Shown piece after piece: positions 26,578-39,907 of a stretch of 64,000 bases of DNA. The position numbers and the translations under genes were made by a program. Source of the stretch: Crossaster papposus (taxonomy: Eukaryota; Echinodermata; Asteroidea; Velatida; Solasteridae); NCBI GenBank assembly GCA_037893245.1, contig JBAIAA010000522.1, positions 62,001 to 126,000 on the forward strand. The letters are read 5' to 3'. Numbering within the stretch: the first letter of the stretch is position 1; the number at the start of each line of letters is the position of its first letter. The notes under the pieces were generated by a model. The model was not told the origin of the DNA and did no database searches. It worked only from the letters and a program-made list of their open reading frames with translations.

Positions 26578-28555
26578 AGATCACGAAATGGACTTCCAAC
26601 ACTCCCAAATGCTCTATAGCGCCCATTGAGCCTAACAAACATTTTTCGGCACTTTTTACCTTCAGATCACGAAATTGACTAACAACACTCCCAAATGCTC
26701 TATAGCGCCCATTGAGCCTAAGAAACACTTTTCGGCACTTTTTACCTTCAGATCACGAAATTGACTAACAACACTTCCAAATGCTCTATAGAGCCCATTG
26801 AGCCTAACAAACACTTTTCGGCACTATTTACCTTCAGATCACAAAATTGACTTACAACACTCCCAAATGCTCTATAGCGCCCATTGAGCCTAACAAACAC
26901 TTTTCGGCACTATTTACCTTCAGTTCACAAAATGGACTTACAGCACTCCCAAATGCTCTATAGCGCCCATTGAGCCTAACAAACACTTTTCGGCACTTTT
27001 CACCTTCAGATCACGAAATTGACTAACAACACTCCCAAATGTTCTATAGCGCCCATTGAGCCTATGAAACACTTTTCGGCACTTTTTAACTTCAGATCAC
27101 GAAATTGACTAACAACACTCCAAAATGGTCTATAGCGCCCATTGAGCCTAACAAACACTTTTCGGCACTATTTACCGTCAGATCACTAAATGGACTTACA
27201 ACACTCCAAAATGGTATATAGCGCACATTGAGCCTAACAAACACTTTTCGGCACTTTTTACCTTCAGATCACGAAATTGACTAACAACACTCCCAAATGT
27301 TCTATAGCGCCCATTGAGCCTAAGAAACACTTCTCGGCACTTTTTACCTCCAGATCACGAAATTGACTAACAACACTCCCAAATGCTCTATAGCGCCCAT
27401 TGAGCCTAACAAACACTTTTCGGCACTTTTTACCTTCAGATCACGAAATTGACTAACAACACTCCCAAATGTTCTATAGCGCCCATTGAGCCTATGAAAC
27501 ACTTTTCGGCACTTTTTACCTTCAGATCACGAAATTGACTAACAACACTCCAAAATGGTCTATAGCGCCCATTGAGCCTAACAAACACTTTTCGGCACTA
27601 TTTACCGTCAGATCACTAAATGGACTTACAACACTCCAAAATGGTATATAGCGCACATTGAGCCTAACAAACACTTTTCGGCACTTTTTACCTTCAGATC
27701 ACGAAATTGACTAACAACACTCCCAAATGTTCTATAGCGCCCATTGAGCCTAAGAAACACTTCTCGGCACTTTTTACCTCCAGATCACGAAATTGACTAA
27801 CAACACTCCCAAATGCTCTATAGCGCCCATTGAGCCTAACAAACACTTTTCGGCACTTTTTACCTTCAGATCACGAAATTGACTAACAACACTCCCAAAT
27901 GTTCTATAGCGCCCATTGAGCCTAACAAACACTTTTCGGCACTATTCACCGTCAGATCACGAAATGGACTTACTACACTCCAAAATGGTCTATAGCGCCC
28001 ATTGAGCCTAACAAACACTTTTCGGCACTTTTTACCTTCAGATCACGAAATGGACTAACAACACTCCCAAATGCTCTATAGCGCCCATTAAGCCTAACAA
28101 ACACTTTTCGGCACTTTTTACCTTCAGATCACGAAATGGACTAACAACACTCCCAAATGCTCTATAGCGCCCATTGAGCCTAACAAACACTTTTCGGCAC
28201 TTTTTACCTTCAGATCACAAAATGGACTTACAACACTCCAAAATGGTCTATAGCGCCCATTGAGCATCAGAAACACTTTTCGGCACTATTTACCTTCAGA
28301 TCACGAAATTGACTAACAACACTCCCAAATGTTCTATAGCGCCCATTGAGCCTATGAAACACTTTTCGGCACTTTTTACCTTCAGATCACGAAATTGACT
28401 AACAACACTCCAAAATGGACTATAGCGCCCATTGAGCCTAACAAACACTTTTCGGCACTATTTACCGTCAGATCACTAAATGGACTTACAACACTCCAAA
28501 ATGGTATATAGCGCACATTGAGCCTAACAAACACTTTTCGGCACTTTTTACCTTC
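26578..28555. repeat. Recopy of 21504-23481 (offset 59 monomers)
   Basis: The offset is 5074 bp (59 x 86). The AGTTCAC unit at 21850 maps to 26924, and the GAGCATCAG marker at 23188 maps to 28262. A later segment, ~37860-38961, is in turn a copy of ~27368-28469 (offset 122 monomers). Both of those carry the otherwise rare CACAAAATGGACTTAC change in the marker monomer, which gives an order of copying. Confidence 0.7.
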
Positions 28556-28569
28556 AGATCACGAAATTG

Positions 28570-30103
28570 ACTTACAACACTCCAAAATGGTCTATAGTGC
28601 CCATTGAGCCTAACAAACACTTTTCGGCACTTTTTACCTTCAGATCACGAAATGGACTAACAACACTCCCAAATGCTCTATAGCGCCCATTGAGCCTAAC
28701 AAACACTTTTCGGCACTTTTTACCTTCAGATCACCAAATGGACTAACAACACTCCCAAATGCTCTATAGCGCCCATTGAGCCTAACAAACACTTTTCGGC
28801 ACTTTTTACCTTCAGATCACGAAATGGACTAACAACACTCCCAAATGCTCTATAGCGCCCATTGAGCCTAACAAACACTTTTCGGCACTTTTTACCTTCA
28901 GATCACGAAATGGACTTACTACACTCCAAAATGGTCTATAGCGCCCATTGAGCCTAACAAACACTTTTCGGCACTTTTTACCTTCAGATCACGAAATTGA
29001 CTAACAACACTCCCAAATGCTCTATAGCGCCAATTGAGCCTAACAAACACTTTTCGGCACTTTTTACCTTCAGATCACGTAATTGACTAACAACACTCCC
29101 AAATGCTCTATAGCGCCAATTGAGCCTAACAAACACTTTTTGGCACTATTTACCTTCAGATCACGAAATGGACTTCCAACACTCCCAAATGCTCTATAGC
29201 GCCCATTGAGCCTAAAAAAAAATTTTCGGCACTTTTTACCTTCAGATCACGAAATGGACTTCCAACACTCCCAAATGCTCTATAGCGCCTATTGAGCCTA
29301 ACAAACACTTTTCGGCACTTTTTACCTTCAGATCACGAAATGGACTAACAACACTCCCAAATGCTCTATAGCGCCCATTGAGCCTAACAAACACTTTTTG
29401 GCACTATTTACGTTCAGATCACAAAATGGACTTCCAACACTCCCAAATGCTCTATAGCGCCCATTGAGCCTAACAAACACTTTTTGGCACTATTTACGTT
29501 CAGATCACGAAATGGACTTCCAACACTCCCAAATGGTCTATAGCGCCCATTGAGCCTAACAAACACTTTTCGGCACTATTTACCTTCAGATCACGAAATG
29601 GACTTACAACACTCCCAAATGGTCTATAGTGCCCATTGAGCCTAACAAACACTTTTCGGCACTTTTTACCTTCAGATCACGAAATGGACTTCCAACACTC
29701 CCAAATGCTCTATAGCGCCCATTGAGCCTAACAAACATTTTTCGGCACTTTTTACCTTCAGATCACGAAATTGACTAACAACACTCCCAAATGCTCTATA
29801 GCGCCCATTGAGCCTAAGAAACACTTTTCGGCACTTTTTACCTTCAGATCACGAAATTGACTAACAACACTTCCAAATGCTCTATAGAGCCCATTGAGCC
29901 TAACAAACACTTTTCGGCACTATTTACCTTCAGATCACAAAATTGACTTACAACACTCCCAAATGCTCTATAGCGCCCATTGAGCCTAACAAACACTTTT
30001 CGGCACTATTTACCTTCAGATCACGAAATGGACTAACAACACTCCCAAATGCTCTATAGCGCCCATTGAGCCTAACAAACACTTTTCGGCACTTTTTACA
30101 TTC
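28570..30103. repeat. Higher-order block D, left part (copy of block C)
   Basis: This matches block C from 19024 onward at an offset of 9546 bp (111 monomers). The pairs are 19010/28556 for the GTCTATAGTGCC unit, 19612/29158 for the A-tract unit and 19698/29244 for the GCCTATTGAG unit. The monomer at 28556 is a junction: its left end is ATTGACTTAC, while block C has ATGGACTTAC. The match continues to ~30415. Confidence 0.75.
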
Positions 30104-33100
30104 AGATCACCAAATGGACTAACAACACTCCCAAATGCTCTATATCGCCCATTGAGCCTAACAAACACTTTTCGGCACTTTTTACCTTCAGATCACGAAA
30201 TTGACTAACAACACTCCCAAATGCTCTATAGCGCCCATTGAGCCTAACAAACACTTTTCGGCACTTTTTACCTTCAGATCACGAAATGGACTAACAACAC
30301 TCCCAAATGCTCTATAGCGCCCATTGAGCTTAACAAACACTTTTCGGCACTTTTTACCTTCAGATCACGAAATGGACTAACAACACTCCCAAATGCGCTA
30401 TAGCGCCCATTGAGACTAACAAACACTTTTTGGCACTATTTACCTTCAGATCACGAAATGGACTTCCAACACTCCCAAATGCTCTATAGCGCCCATTGAG
30501 CCTAACAAACATTTTTCGGCACTTTTTACCTTCAGATCACGAAATTGACTAACAACACTCCCAAATGCTCTATAGCGCCCATTGAGCCTAAGAAACACTT
30601 TTCGGCACTTTTTACCTTCAGATCACGAAATTGACTAACAACACTTCCAAATGCTCTATAGAGCCCATTGAGCCTAACAAACACTTTTCGGCACTATTTA
30701 CCTTCAGATCACAAAATTGACTTACAACACTCCCAAATGCTCTATAGCGCCCATTGAGCCTAACAAACACTTTTCGGCACTATTTACCTTCAGTTCACAA
30801 AATGGACTTACAGCACTCCCAAATGCTCTATAGCGCCCATTGAGCCTAACAAACACTTTTCGGCACTTTTCACCTTCAGATCACGAAATTGACTAACAAC
30901 ACTCCCAAATGTTCTATAGCGCCCATTGAGCCTATGAAACACTTTTCGGCACTTTTTACCTTTAGATCACGAAATTGACTAACAACACTCCAAAATGGTC
31001 TATAGCGCCCATTGAGCCTAACAAACACTTTTCGGCACTATTTACCGTCAGATCACTAAATGGACTTACAACACTCCAAAATGGTATATAGCGCACATTG
31101 AGCCTAACAAACACTTTTCGGCACTTTTTATCTTCAGATCACGAAATTGACTAACAACACTCCCAAATGTTCTATAGCGCCCATTGAGCCTAAGAAACAC
31201 TTCTCGGCACTTTTTACCTCCAGATCACGAAATTGACTAACAACACTCCCAAATGCTCTATAGCGCCCATTGAGCCTAACAAACACTTTTCGGCACTTTT
31301 TACCTTCAGATCACGAAATTGACTAACAACACTCCCAAATGTTCTATAGCGCCCATTGAGCCTATGAAACACTTTTCGGCACTTTTTACCTTCAGATCAC
31401 GAAATTGACTAACAACACTCCAAAATGGTCTATAGCGCCCATTGAGCCTAACAAACACTTTTCGGCACTATTTACCGTCAGATCACTAAATGGACTTACA
31501 ACACTCCAAAATGGTATATAGCGCACATTGAGCCTAACAAACACTTTTCGGCACTTTTTACCTTCAGATCACGAAATTGACTAACAACACTCCCAAATGT
31601 TCTATAGCGCCCATTGAGCCTAAGAAACACTTCTCGGCACTTTTTACCTCCAGATCACGAAATTGACTAACAACACTCCCAAATGCTCAATAGCGCCCAT
31701 TGAGCCTAACAAACACTTTTCGGCACTTTTTACCTTCAGATCACGAAATTGACTAACAACACTCCCAAATGTTCTATAGCGCCCATTGAGCCTAACAAAC
31801 ACTTTTCGGCACTATTCACCGTCAGATCACGAAATGGACTTACTACACTCCAAAATGGTCTATAGCGCCCATTGAGCCTAACAAAAACTTTTCGGCACTT
31901 TTTACATTCAGATCACCAAATGGACTAACAACACTCCCAAATGCTCTATATCGCCCATTGAGCCTAACAAACACTTTTCGGCACTTTTTACCTTCAGATC
32001 ACGAAATTGACTAACAACACTCCCAAATGCTCTATAGCGCCCATTGAGCCTAACAAACACTTTTCGGCACTTTTTACCTTCAGATCACGAAATGGACTAA
32101 CAACACTCCCAAATGCTCTATAGCGCCCATTGAGCTTAACAAACACTTTTCGGCACTTTTTACCTTCAGATCACGAAATGGACTAACAACACTCCCAAAT
32201 GCGCTATAGCGCCCATTGAGACTAACAAACACTTTTTGGCACTATTTACCTTCAGATCACGAAATGGACTTCCAACACTCCCAAATGCTCTATAGCGCCC
32301 ATTGAGCCTAACAAACATTTTTCGGCACTTTTTACCTTCAGATCACGAAATTGACTAACAACACTCCCAAATGCTCTATAGCGCCCATTGAGCCTAAGAA
32401 ACACTTTTCGGCACTTTTTACCTTCAGATCACGAAATTGACTAACAACACTTCCAAATGCTCTATAGAGCCCATTGAGCCTAACAAACACTTTTCGGCAC
32501 TATTTACCTTCAGATCACAAAATTGACTTACAACACTCCCAAATGCTCTATAGCGCCCATTGAGCCTAACAAACACTTTTCGGCACTATTTACCTTCAGT
32601 TCACAAAATGGACTTACAGCACTCCCAAATGCTCTATAGCGCCCATTGAGCCTAACAAACACTTTTCGGCACTTTTCACCTTCAGATCACGAAATTGACT
32701 AACAACACTCCCAAATGTTCTATAGCGCCCATTGAGCCTATGAAACACTTTTCGGCACTTTTTACCTTCAGATCACGAAATTGACTAACAACACTCCAAA
32801 ATGGTCTATAGCGCCCATTGAGCCTAACAAACACTTTTCGGCACTATTTACCGTCAGATCACTAAATGGACTTACAACACTCCAAAATGGTATATAGCGC
32901 ACATTGAGCCTAACAAACACTTTTCGGCACTTTTTACCTTCAGATCACGAAATTGACTAACAACACTCCCAAATGTTCTATAGCGCCCATTGAGCCTAAG
33001 AAACACTTCTCGGCACTTTTTACCTCCAGATCACGAAATTGACTAACAACACTCCCAAATGCTCTATAGCGCCCATTGAGCCTAACAAACACTTTTCGGC

Positions 33101-33325
33101 ACTTTTTACCTTCAGATCACGAAATTGACTAACAACACTCCCAAATGTTCTATAGCGCCCATTGAGCCTATGAAACACTTTTCGGCACTTTTTACCTTCA
33201 GATCACGAAATTGACTAACAACACTCCAAAATGGTCTATAGCGCCCATTGAGCCTAACAAACAATTTTCGGCACTATTTACCGTCAGATCACTAAATGGA
33301 CTTACAACACTCCAAAATGGTATAT
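30104..33325. repeat. 21-monomer (1806 bp) tandem duplication
   Basis: Copy 1 is 30104-31909, starting at the CACCAAATGG / CTATATCG unit; copy 2 starts at 31910 and matches to about 33325. The junction is the hybrid monomer 31824-31909. It starts as an ACTTACTACAC / GTCT unit and ends in CACTTTTTACATTC, which normally precedes the CACCAAATGG unit. It also has a private base (ACAAAAACTTTT for ACAAACACTTTT). Copy 2 has a private AACAATTTTCGG near 33260. It ends in another hybrid at 33286, where a GTATATAG unit is fused to a TAAG/CTTCTCGG unit. Confidence 0.8.
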
Positions 33326-36300
33326 AGCGCCCATTGAGCCTAAGAAACACTTCTCGGCACTTTTTACCTCCAGATCACGAAATTGACTAACAACACTCCC
33401 AAATGTTCTATAGCGCCCATTGAGCCTATGAAACACTTTTCGGCACTTTTTACCTTCAGATCACGAAATTGACTAACAACACTCCAAAATGGTCTATAGC
33501 GCCCATTGAGCCTAACAAACACTTTTCGGCACTATTTACCGTCAGATCACTAAATGGACTTACAACACTCCAAAATGGTATATAGCGCACATTGAGCCTA
33601 ACAAACACTTTTCGGCACTTTTTACCTTCAGATCACGAAATTGACTAACAACACTCCAAAATGGTCTATAGCGCCCATTGAGCCTAACAAACACTTTTCG
33701 GCACTTTTTACCTTCAGATCACGAAATGGACTAACAACACTCCCAAATGCTCTATAGCGCCCATTAAGCCTAACAAACACTTTTCGGCACTTTTTACCTT
33801 CAGATCACGAAATGGACTAACAACACTCCCAAATGCTCTATAGCGCCCATTGAGCCTAACAAACACTTTTCGGCACTTTTTACCTTCAGATCACGAAATG
33901 GACTTACAACACTCCAAAATGGTCTATAGCGCCCATTGAGCATCAGAAACACTTTTCGGCACTATTTACCTTCAGATCACGAAATTGACTAACAACACTC
34001 CCAAATGTTCTATAGCGCCCATTGAGCCTATGAAACACTTTTCGGCACTTTTTACCTTCAGATCACGAAATTGACTAACAACACTCCAAAATGGACTATA
34101 GCGCCCATTGAGCCTAACAAACACTTTTCGGCACTATTTACCGTCAGATCACTAAATGGACTTACAACACTCCAAAATGGTATATAGCGCACATTGAGCC
34201 TAACAAACACTTTTCGGCACTTTTTACCTTCAGATCACGAAATTGACTAACAACACTCCCAAATGTTCTATAGCGCCCATTGAGCCTAAGAAACACTTCT
34301 CGGCACTTTTTACCTCCAGATCACGAAATTGACTAACAACACTCCCAAATGCTCTATAGCGCCCATTGAGCCTAACAAACACTTTTCGGCACTTTTTAAC
34401 TTCAGATCACGAAATTGACTAACAACACTCCCAAATGCTCTATAGCGCCCATTGAGCCTAACAAACACTTTTTGGCACTTTTTACCTTCAGATCACGAAA
34501 TGGACTTCCAACACTCCCAAATGCTCTATAGCGCCCATTGAGCCTAACAAACATTTTTCGGCACTTTTTACCTTCAGATCACGAAATTGACTAACAACAC
34601 TCCCAAATGCTCTATAGCGCCCATTGAGCCTAAGAAACACTTTTCGGCACTTTTTACCTTCAGATCACGAAATTGACTAACAACACTTCCAAATGCTCTA
34701 TAGAGCCCATTGAGCCTAACAAACACTTTTCGGCACTATTTACCTTCAGATCACAAAATTGACTTACAACACTCCCAAATGCTCTATAGCGCCCATTGAG
34801 CCTAACAAACACTTTTCGGCACTATTTACCTTCAGTTCACAAAATGGACTTACAGCACTCCCAAATGCTCTATAGCGCCCATTGAGCCTAACAAACACTT
34901 TTCGGCACTTTTCACCTTCAGATCACGAAATTGACTAACAACACTCCCAAATGTTCTATAGCGCCCATTGAGCCTATGAAACACTTTTCGGCACTTTTTA
35001 ACTTCAGATCACGAAATTGACTAACAACACTCCAAAATGGTCTATAGCGCCCATTGAGCCTAACAAACACTTTTCGGCACTATTTACCGTCAGATCACTA
35101 AATGGACTTACAACACTCCAAAATGGTATATAGCGCACATTGAGCCTAACAAACACTTTTCGGCACTTTTTACCTTCAGATCACGAAATTGACTAACAAC
35201 ACTCCCAAATGTTCTATAGCGCCCATTGAGCCTAAGAAACACTTCTCGGCACTTTTTACCTCCAGATCACGAAATGGACTAACAACACTCCCAAATGTTC
35301 TATAGCGCCCATTGAGCCTATGAAACACTTTTCGGCACTTTTTACCTTCAGATCACGAAATTGACTAACAACACTCCAAAATGGTCTATAGCGCCCATTG
35401 AGCCTAACAAACACTTTTCGGCACTATTTACCGTCAGATCACTAAATGGACTTACAACACTCCAAAATGGTATATAGCGCACATTGAGCCTAACAAACAC
35501 TTTTCGGCACTTTTTACCTTCAGATCACGAAATTGACTAACAACACTCCCAAATGTTCTATAGCGCCCATTGAGCCTAAGAAACACTTCTCGGCACTTTT
35601 TACCTCCAGATCACGAAATTGACTAACAACACTCCCAAATGCTCTATAGCGCCCATTGAGCCTAACAAACACTTTTCGGCACTTTTTACCTTCAGATCAC
35701 GAAATTGACTAACAACACTCCCAAATGTTCTATAGCGCCCATTGAGCCTATGAAACACTTTTCGGCACTTTTTACCTTCAGATCACGAAATTGACTAACA
35801 ACACTCCAAAATGGTCTATAGCGCCCATTGAGCCTAACAAACAATTTTCGGCACTATTTACCGTCAGATCACTAAATGGACTTACAACACTCCAAAATGG
35901 TATATAGCGCCCATTGAGCCTAAGAAACACTTCTCGGCACTTTTTACCTCCAGATCACGAAATTGACTAACAACACTCCCAAATGTTCTATAGCGCCCAT
36001 TGAGCCTATGAAACACTTTTCGGCACTTTTTACCTTCAGATCACGAAATTGACTAACAACACTCCAAAATGGTCTATAGCGCCCATTGAGCCTAACAAAC
36101 ACTTTTCGGCACTATTTACCGTCAGATCACTAAATGGACTTACAACACTCCAAAATGGTATATAGCGCACATTGAGCCTAACAAACACTTTTCGGCACTT
36201 TTTACCTTCAGATCACGAAATTGACTAACAACACTCCAAAATGGTCTATAGCGCCCATTGAGCCTAACAAACACTTTTCGGCACTTTTTACCTTCAGATC

Positions 36301-37855
36301 ACGAAATGGACTAACAACACTCCCAAATGCTCTATAGCGCCCATTAAGCCTAACAAACACTTTTCGGCACTTTTTACCTTCAGATCACGAAATGGACTAA
36401 CAACACTCCCAAATGCTCTATAGCGCCCATTGAGCCTAACAAACACTTTTCGGCACTTTTTACCTTCAGATCACGAAATGGACTTACAACACTCCAAAAT
36501 GGTCTATAGCGCCCATTGAGCATCAGAAACACTTTTCGGCACTATTTACCTTCAGATCACGAAATTGACTAACAACACTCCCAAATGTTCTATAGCGCCC
36601 ATTGAGCCTATGAAACACTTTTCGGCACTTTTTACCTTCAGATCACGAAATTGACTAACAACACTCCAAAATGGACTATAGCGCCCATTGAGCCTAACAA
36701 ACACTTTTCGGCACTATTTACCGTCAGATCACTAAATGGACTTACAACACTCCAAAATGGTATATAGCGCACATTGAGCCTAACAAACACTTTTCGGCAC
36801 TTTTTACCTTCAGATCACGAAATTGACTAACAACACTCCCAAATGTTCTATAGCGCCCATTGAGCCTAAGAAACACTTCTCGGCACTTTTTACCTCCAGA
36901 TCACGAAATTGACTAACAACACTCCCAAATGCTCTATAGCGCCCATTGAGCCTAACAAACACTTTTCGGCACTTTTTAACTTCAGATCACGAAATTGACT
37001 AACAACACTCCCAAATGCTCTATAGCGCCCATTGAGCCTAACAAACACTTTTTGGCACTTTTTACCTTCAGATCACGAAATGGACTTCCAACACTCCCAA
37101 ATGCTCTATAGCGCCCATTGAGCCTAACAAACATTTTTCGGCACTTTTTACCTTCAGATCACGAAATTGACTAACAACACTCCCAAATGCTCTATAGCGC
37201 CCATTGAGCCTAAGAAACACTTTTCGGCACTTTTTACCTTCAGATCACGAAATTGACTAACAACACTTCCAAATGCTCTATAGAGCCCATTGAGCCTAAC
37301 AAACACTTTTCGGCACTATTTACCTTCAGATCACAAAATTGACTTACAACACTCCCAAATGCTCTATAGCGCCCATTGAGCCTAACAAACACTTTTCGGC
37401 ACTATTTACCTTCAGTTCACAAAATGGACTTACAGCACTCCCAAATGCTCTATAGCGCCCATTGAGCCTAACAAACACTTTTCGGCACTTTTCACCTTCA
37501 GATCACGAAATTGACTAACAACACTCCCAAATGTTCTATAGCGCCCATTGAGCCTATGAAACACTTTTCGGCACTTTTTAACTTCAGATCACGAAATTGA
37601 CTAACAACACTCCAAAATGGTCTATAGCGCCCATTGAGCCTAACAAACACTTTTCGGCACTATTTACCGTCAGATCACTAAATGGACTTACAACACTCCA
37701 AAATGGTATATAGCGCACATTGAGCCTAACAAACACTTTTCGGCACTTTTTACCTTCAGATCACGAAATTGACTAACAACACTCCCAAATGTTCTATAGC
37801 GCCCATTGAGCCTAAGAAACACTTCTCGGCACTTTTTACCTCCAGATCACGAAAT
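32697..37855. repeat. 30-monomer (2580 bp) tandem duplication, no differences seen
   Basis: Copy 1 is about 32697-35276 and copy 2 about 35277-37855. I compared them at the 2580-bp offset over the full length and saw no mismatch, including the rare AACAATTTTCGG variant near 33261 and 35841 and the fused unit at 33286 and 35866. The match ends at position 13 of monomers 32684, 35264 and 37844. The two outer ones have AAATTGAC; the middle, junction one has AAATGGAC. This is the youngest-looking large event in the window. Confidence 0.9.
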
Positions 37856-39907
37856 TGACTAACAACACTCCCAAATGCTCTATAGCGCCCATTGAGCCTA
37901 ACAAACACTTTTCGGCACTTTTTACCTTCAGATCACGAAATTGACTAACAACACTCCCAAATGTTCTATAGCGCCCATTGAGCCTATGAAACACTTTTCG
38001 GCACTTTTTACCTTCAGATCACGAAATTGACTAACAACACTCCAAAATGGTCTATAGCGCCCATTGAGCCTAACAAACACTTTTCGGCACTATTTACCGT
38101 CAGATCACTAAATGGACTTACAACACTCCAAAATGGTATATAGCGCACATTGAGCCTAACAAACACTTTTCGGCACTTTTTACCTTCAGATCACGAAATT
38201 GACTAACAACACTCCCAAATGTTCTATAGCGCCCATTGAGCCTAAGAAACACTTCTCGGCACTTTTTACCTCCAGATCACGAAATTGACTAACAACACTC
38301 CCAAATGCTCTATAGCGCCCATTGAGCCTAACAAACACTTTTCGGCACTTTTTACCTTCAGATCACGAAATTGACTAACAACACTCCCAAATGTTCTATA
38401 GCGCCCATTGAGCCTAACAAACACTTTTCGGCACTATTCACCGTCAGATCACGAAATGGACTTACTACACTCCAAAATGGTCTATAGCGCCCATTGAGCC
38501 TAACAAACACTTTTCGGCACTTTTTACCTTCAGATCACGAAATGGACTAACAACACTCCCAAATGCTCTATAGCGCCCATTAAGCCTAACAAACACTTTT
38601 CGGCACTTTTTACCTTCAGATCACGAAATGGACTAACAACACTCCCAAATGCTCTATAGCGCCCATTGAGCCTAACAAACACTTTTCGGCACTTTTTACC
38701 TTCAGATCACAAAATGGACTTACAACACTCCAAAATGGTCTATAGCGCCCATTGAGCATCAGAAACACTTTTCGGCACTATTTACCTTCAGATCACGAAA
38801 TTGACTAACAACACTCCCAAATGTTCTATAGCGCCCATTGAGCCTATGAAACACTTTTCGGCACTTTTTACCTTCAGATCACGAAATTGACTAACAACAC
38901 TCCAAAATGGACTATAGCGCCCATTGAGCCTAACAAACACTTTTCGGCACTATTTACCGTCAGATCACTAAATGGACTTACAACACTCCAAAATGGTATA
39001 TAGCGCACATTGAGCCTAACAAACACTTTTCGGCACTTTTTAACTTCAGATCACGAAATTGACTAACAACACTCCCAAATGCTCTATAGCGCCCATTGAG
39101 CCTAACAAACACTTTTTGGCACTTTTTACCTTCAGATCACGAAATGGACTTACAACACTCCAAAATGGTCTATAGCGCCCATTGAGCCTAAGAAACACTT
39201 CTCTGCACTTTTTACCTCCAGATCACGAAATTGACTAACAACACTCCCAAATGCTCTATAGCGCCCATTGAGCCTAACAAACACTTTTCGGCACTTTTTA
39301 CCTTCAGATCACGAAATGGACTAACAACACTCCCAAATGCTCTATAGCGCCCATTGAGCCTAACAAACACTTTTCGGCACTTTTTACCTTCAGATCACGA
39401 AATGGACTAACAACACTCCCAAATGCTCTATAGCGCCCATTGAGCCTAACAAACACTTTTTGGCACTATTTACGTTCAGATCACAAAATGGACTTCCAAC
39501 ACTCCCAAATGCTCTATAGCGCCCATTGAGCCTAACAAACACTTTTTGGCACTATTTACGTTCAGATCACGAAATGGACTTCCAACACTCCCAAATGGTC
39601 TATAGCGCCCATTGAGCCTAACAAACACTTTTCGGCACTATTTACCTTCAGATCACGAAATGGACTTACAACACTCCCAAATGGTCTATAGTACCCATTG
39701 AGCCTAACAAACACTTTTCGGCACTTTTTACCTTCAGATTACGAAATGGACTAACAACACTCCCAAATGCTCTATAGCGCCCATTGAGCCTAACAAACAC
39801 TTTTCGGCACTTTTTACCTTCAGATCACCAAATGGACTAACAACACTCCCAAATGCTCTATATCGCCCATTGAGCCTAACAAACACTTTTCGGCACTTTT
39901 TACCTTC

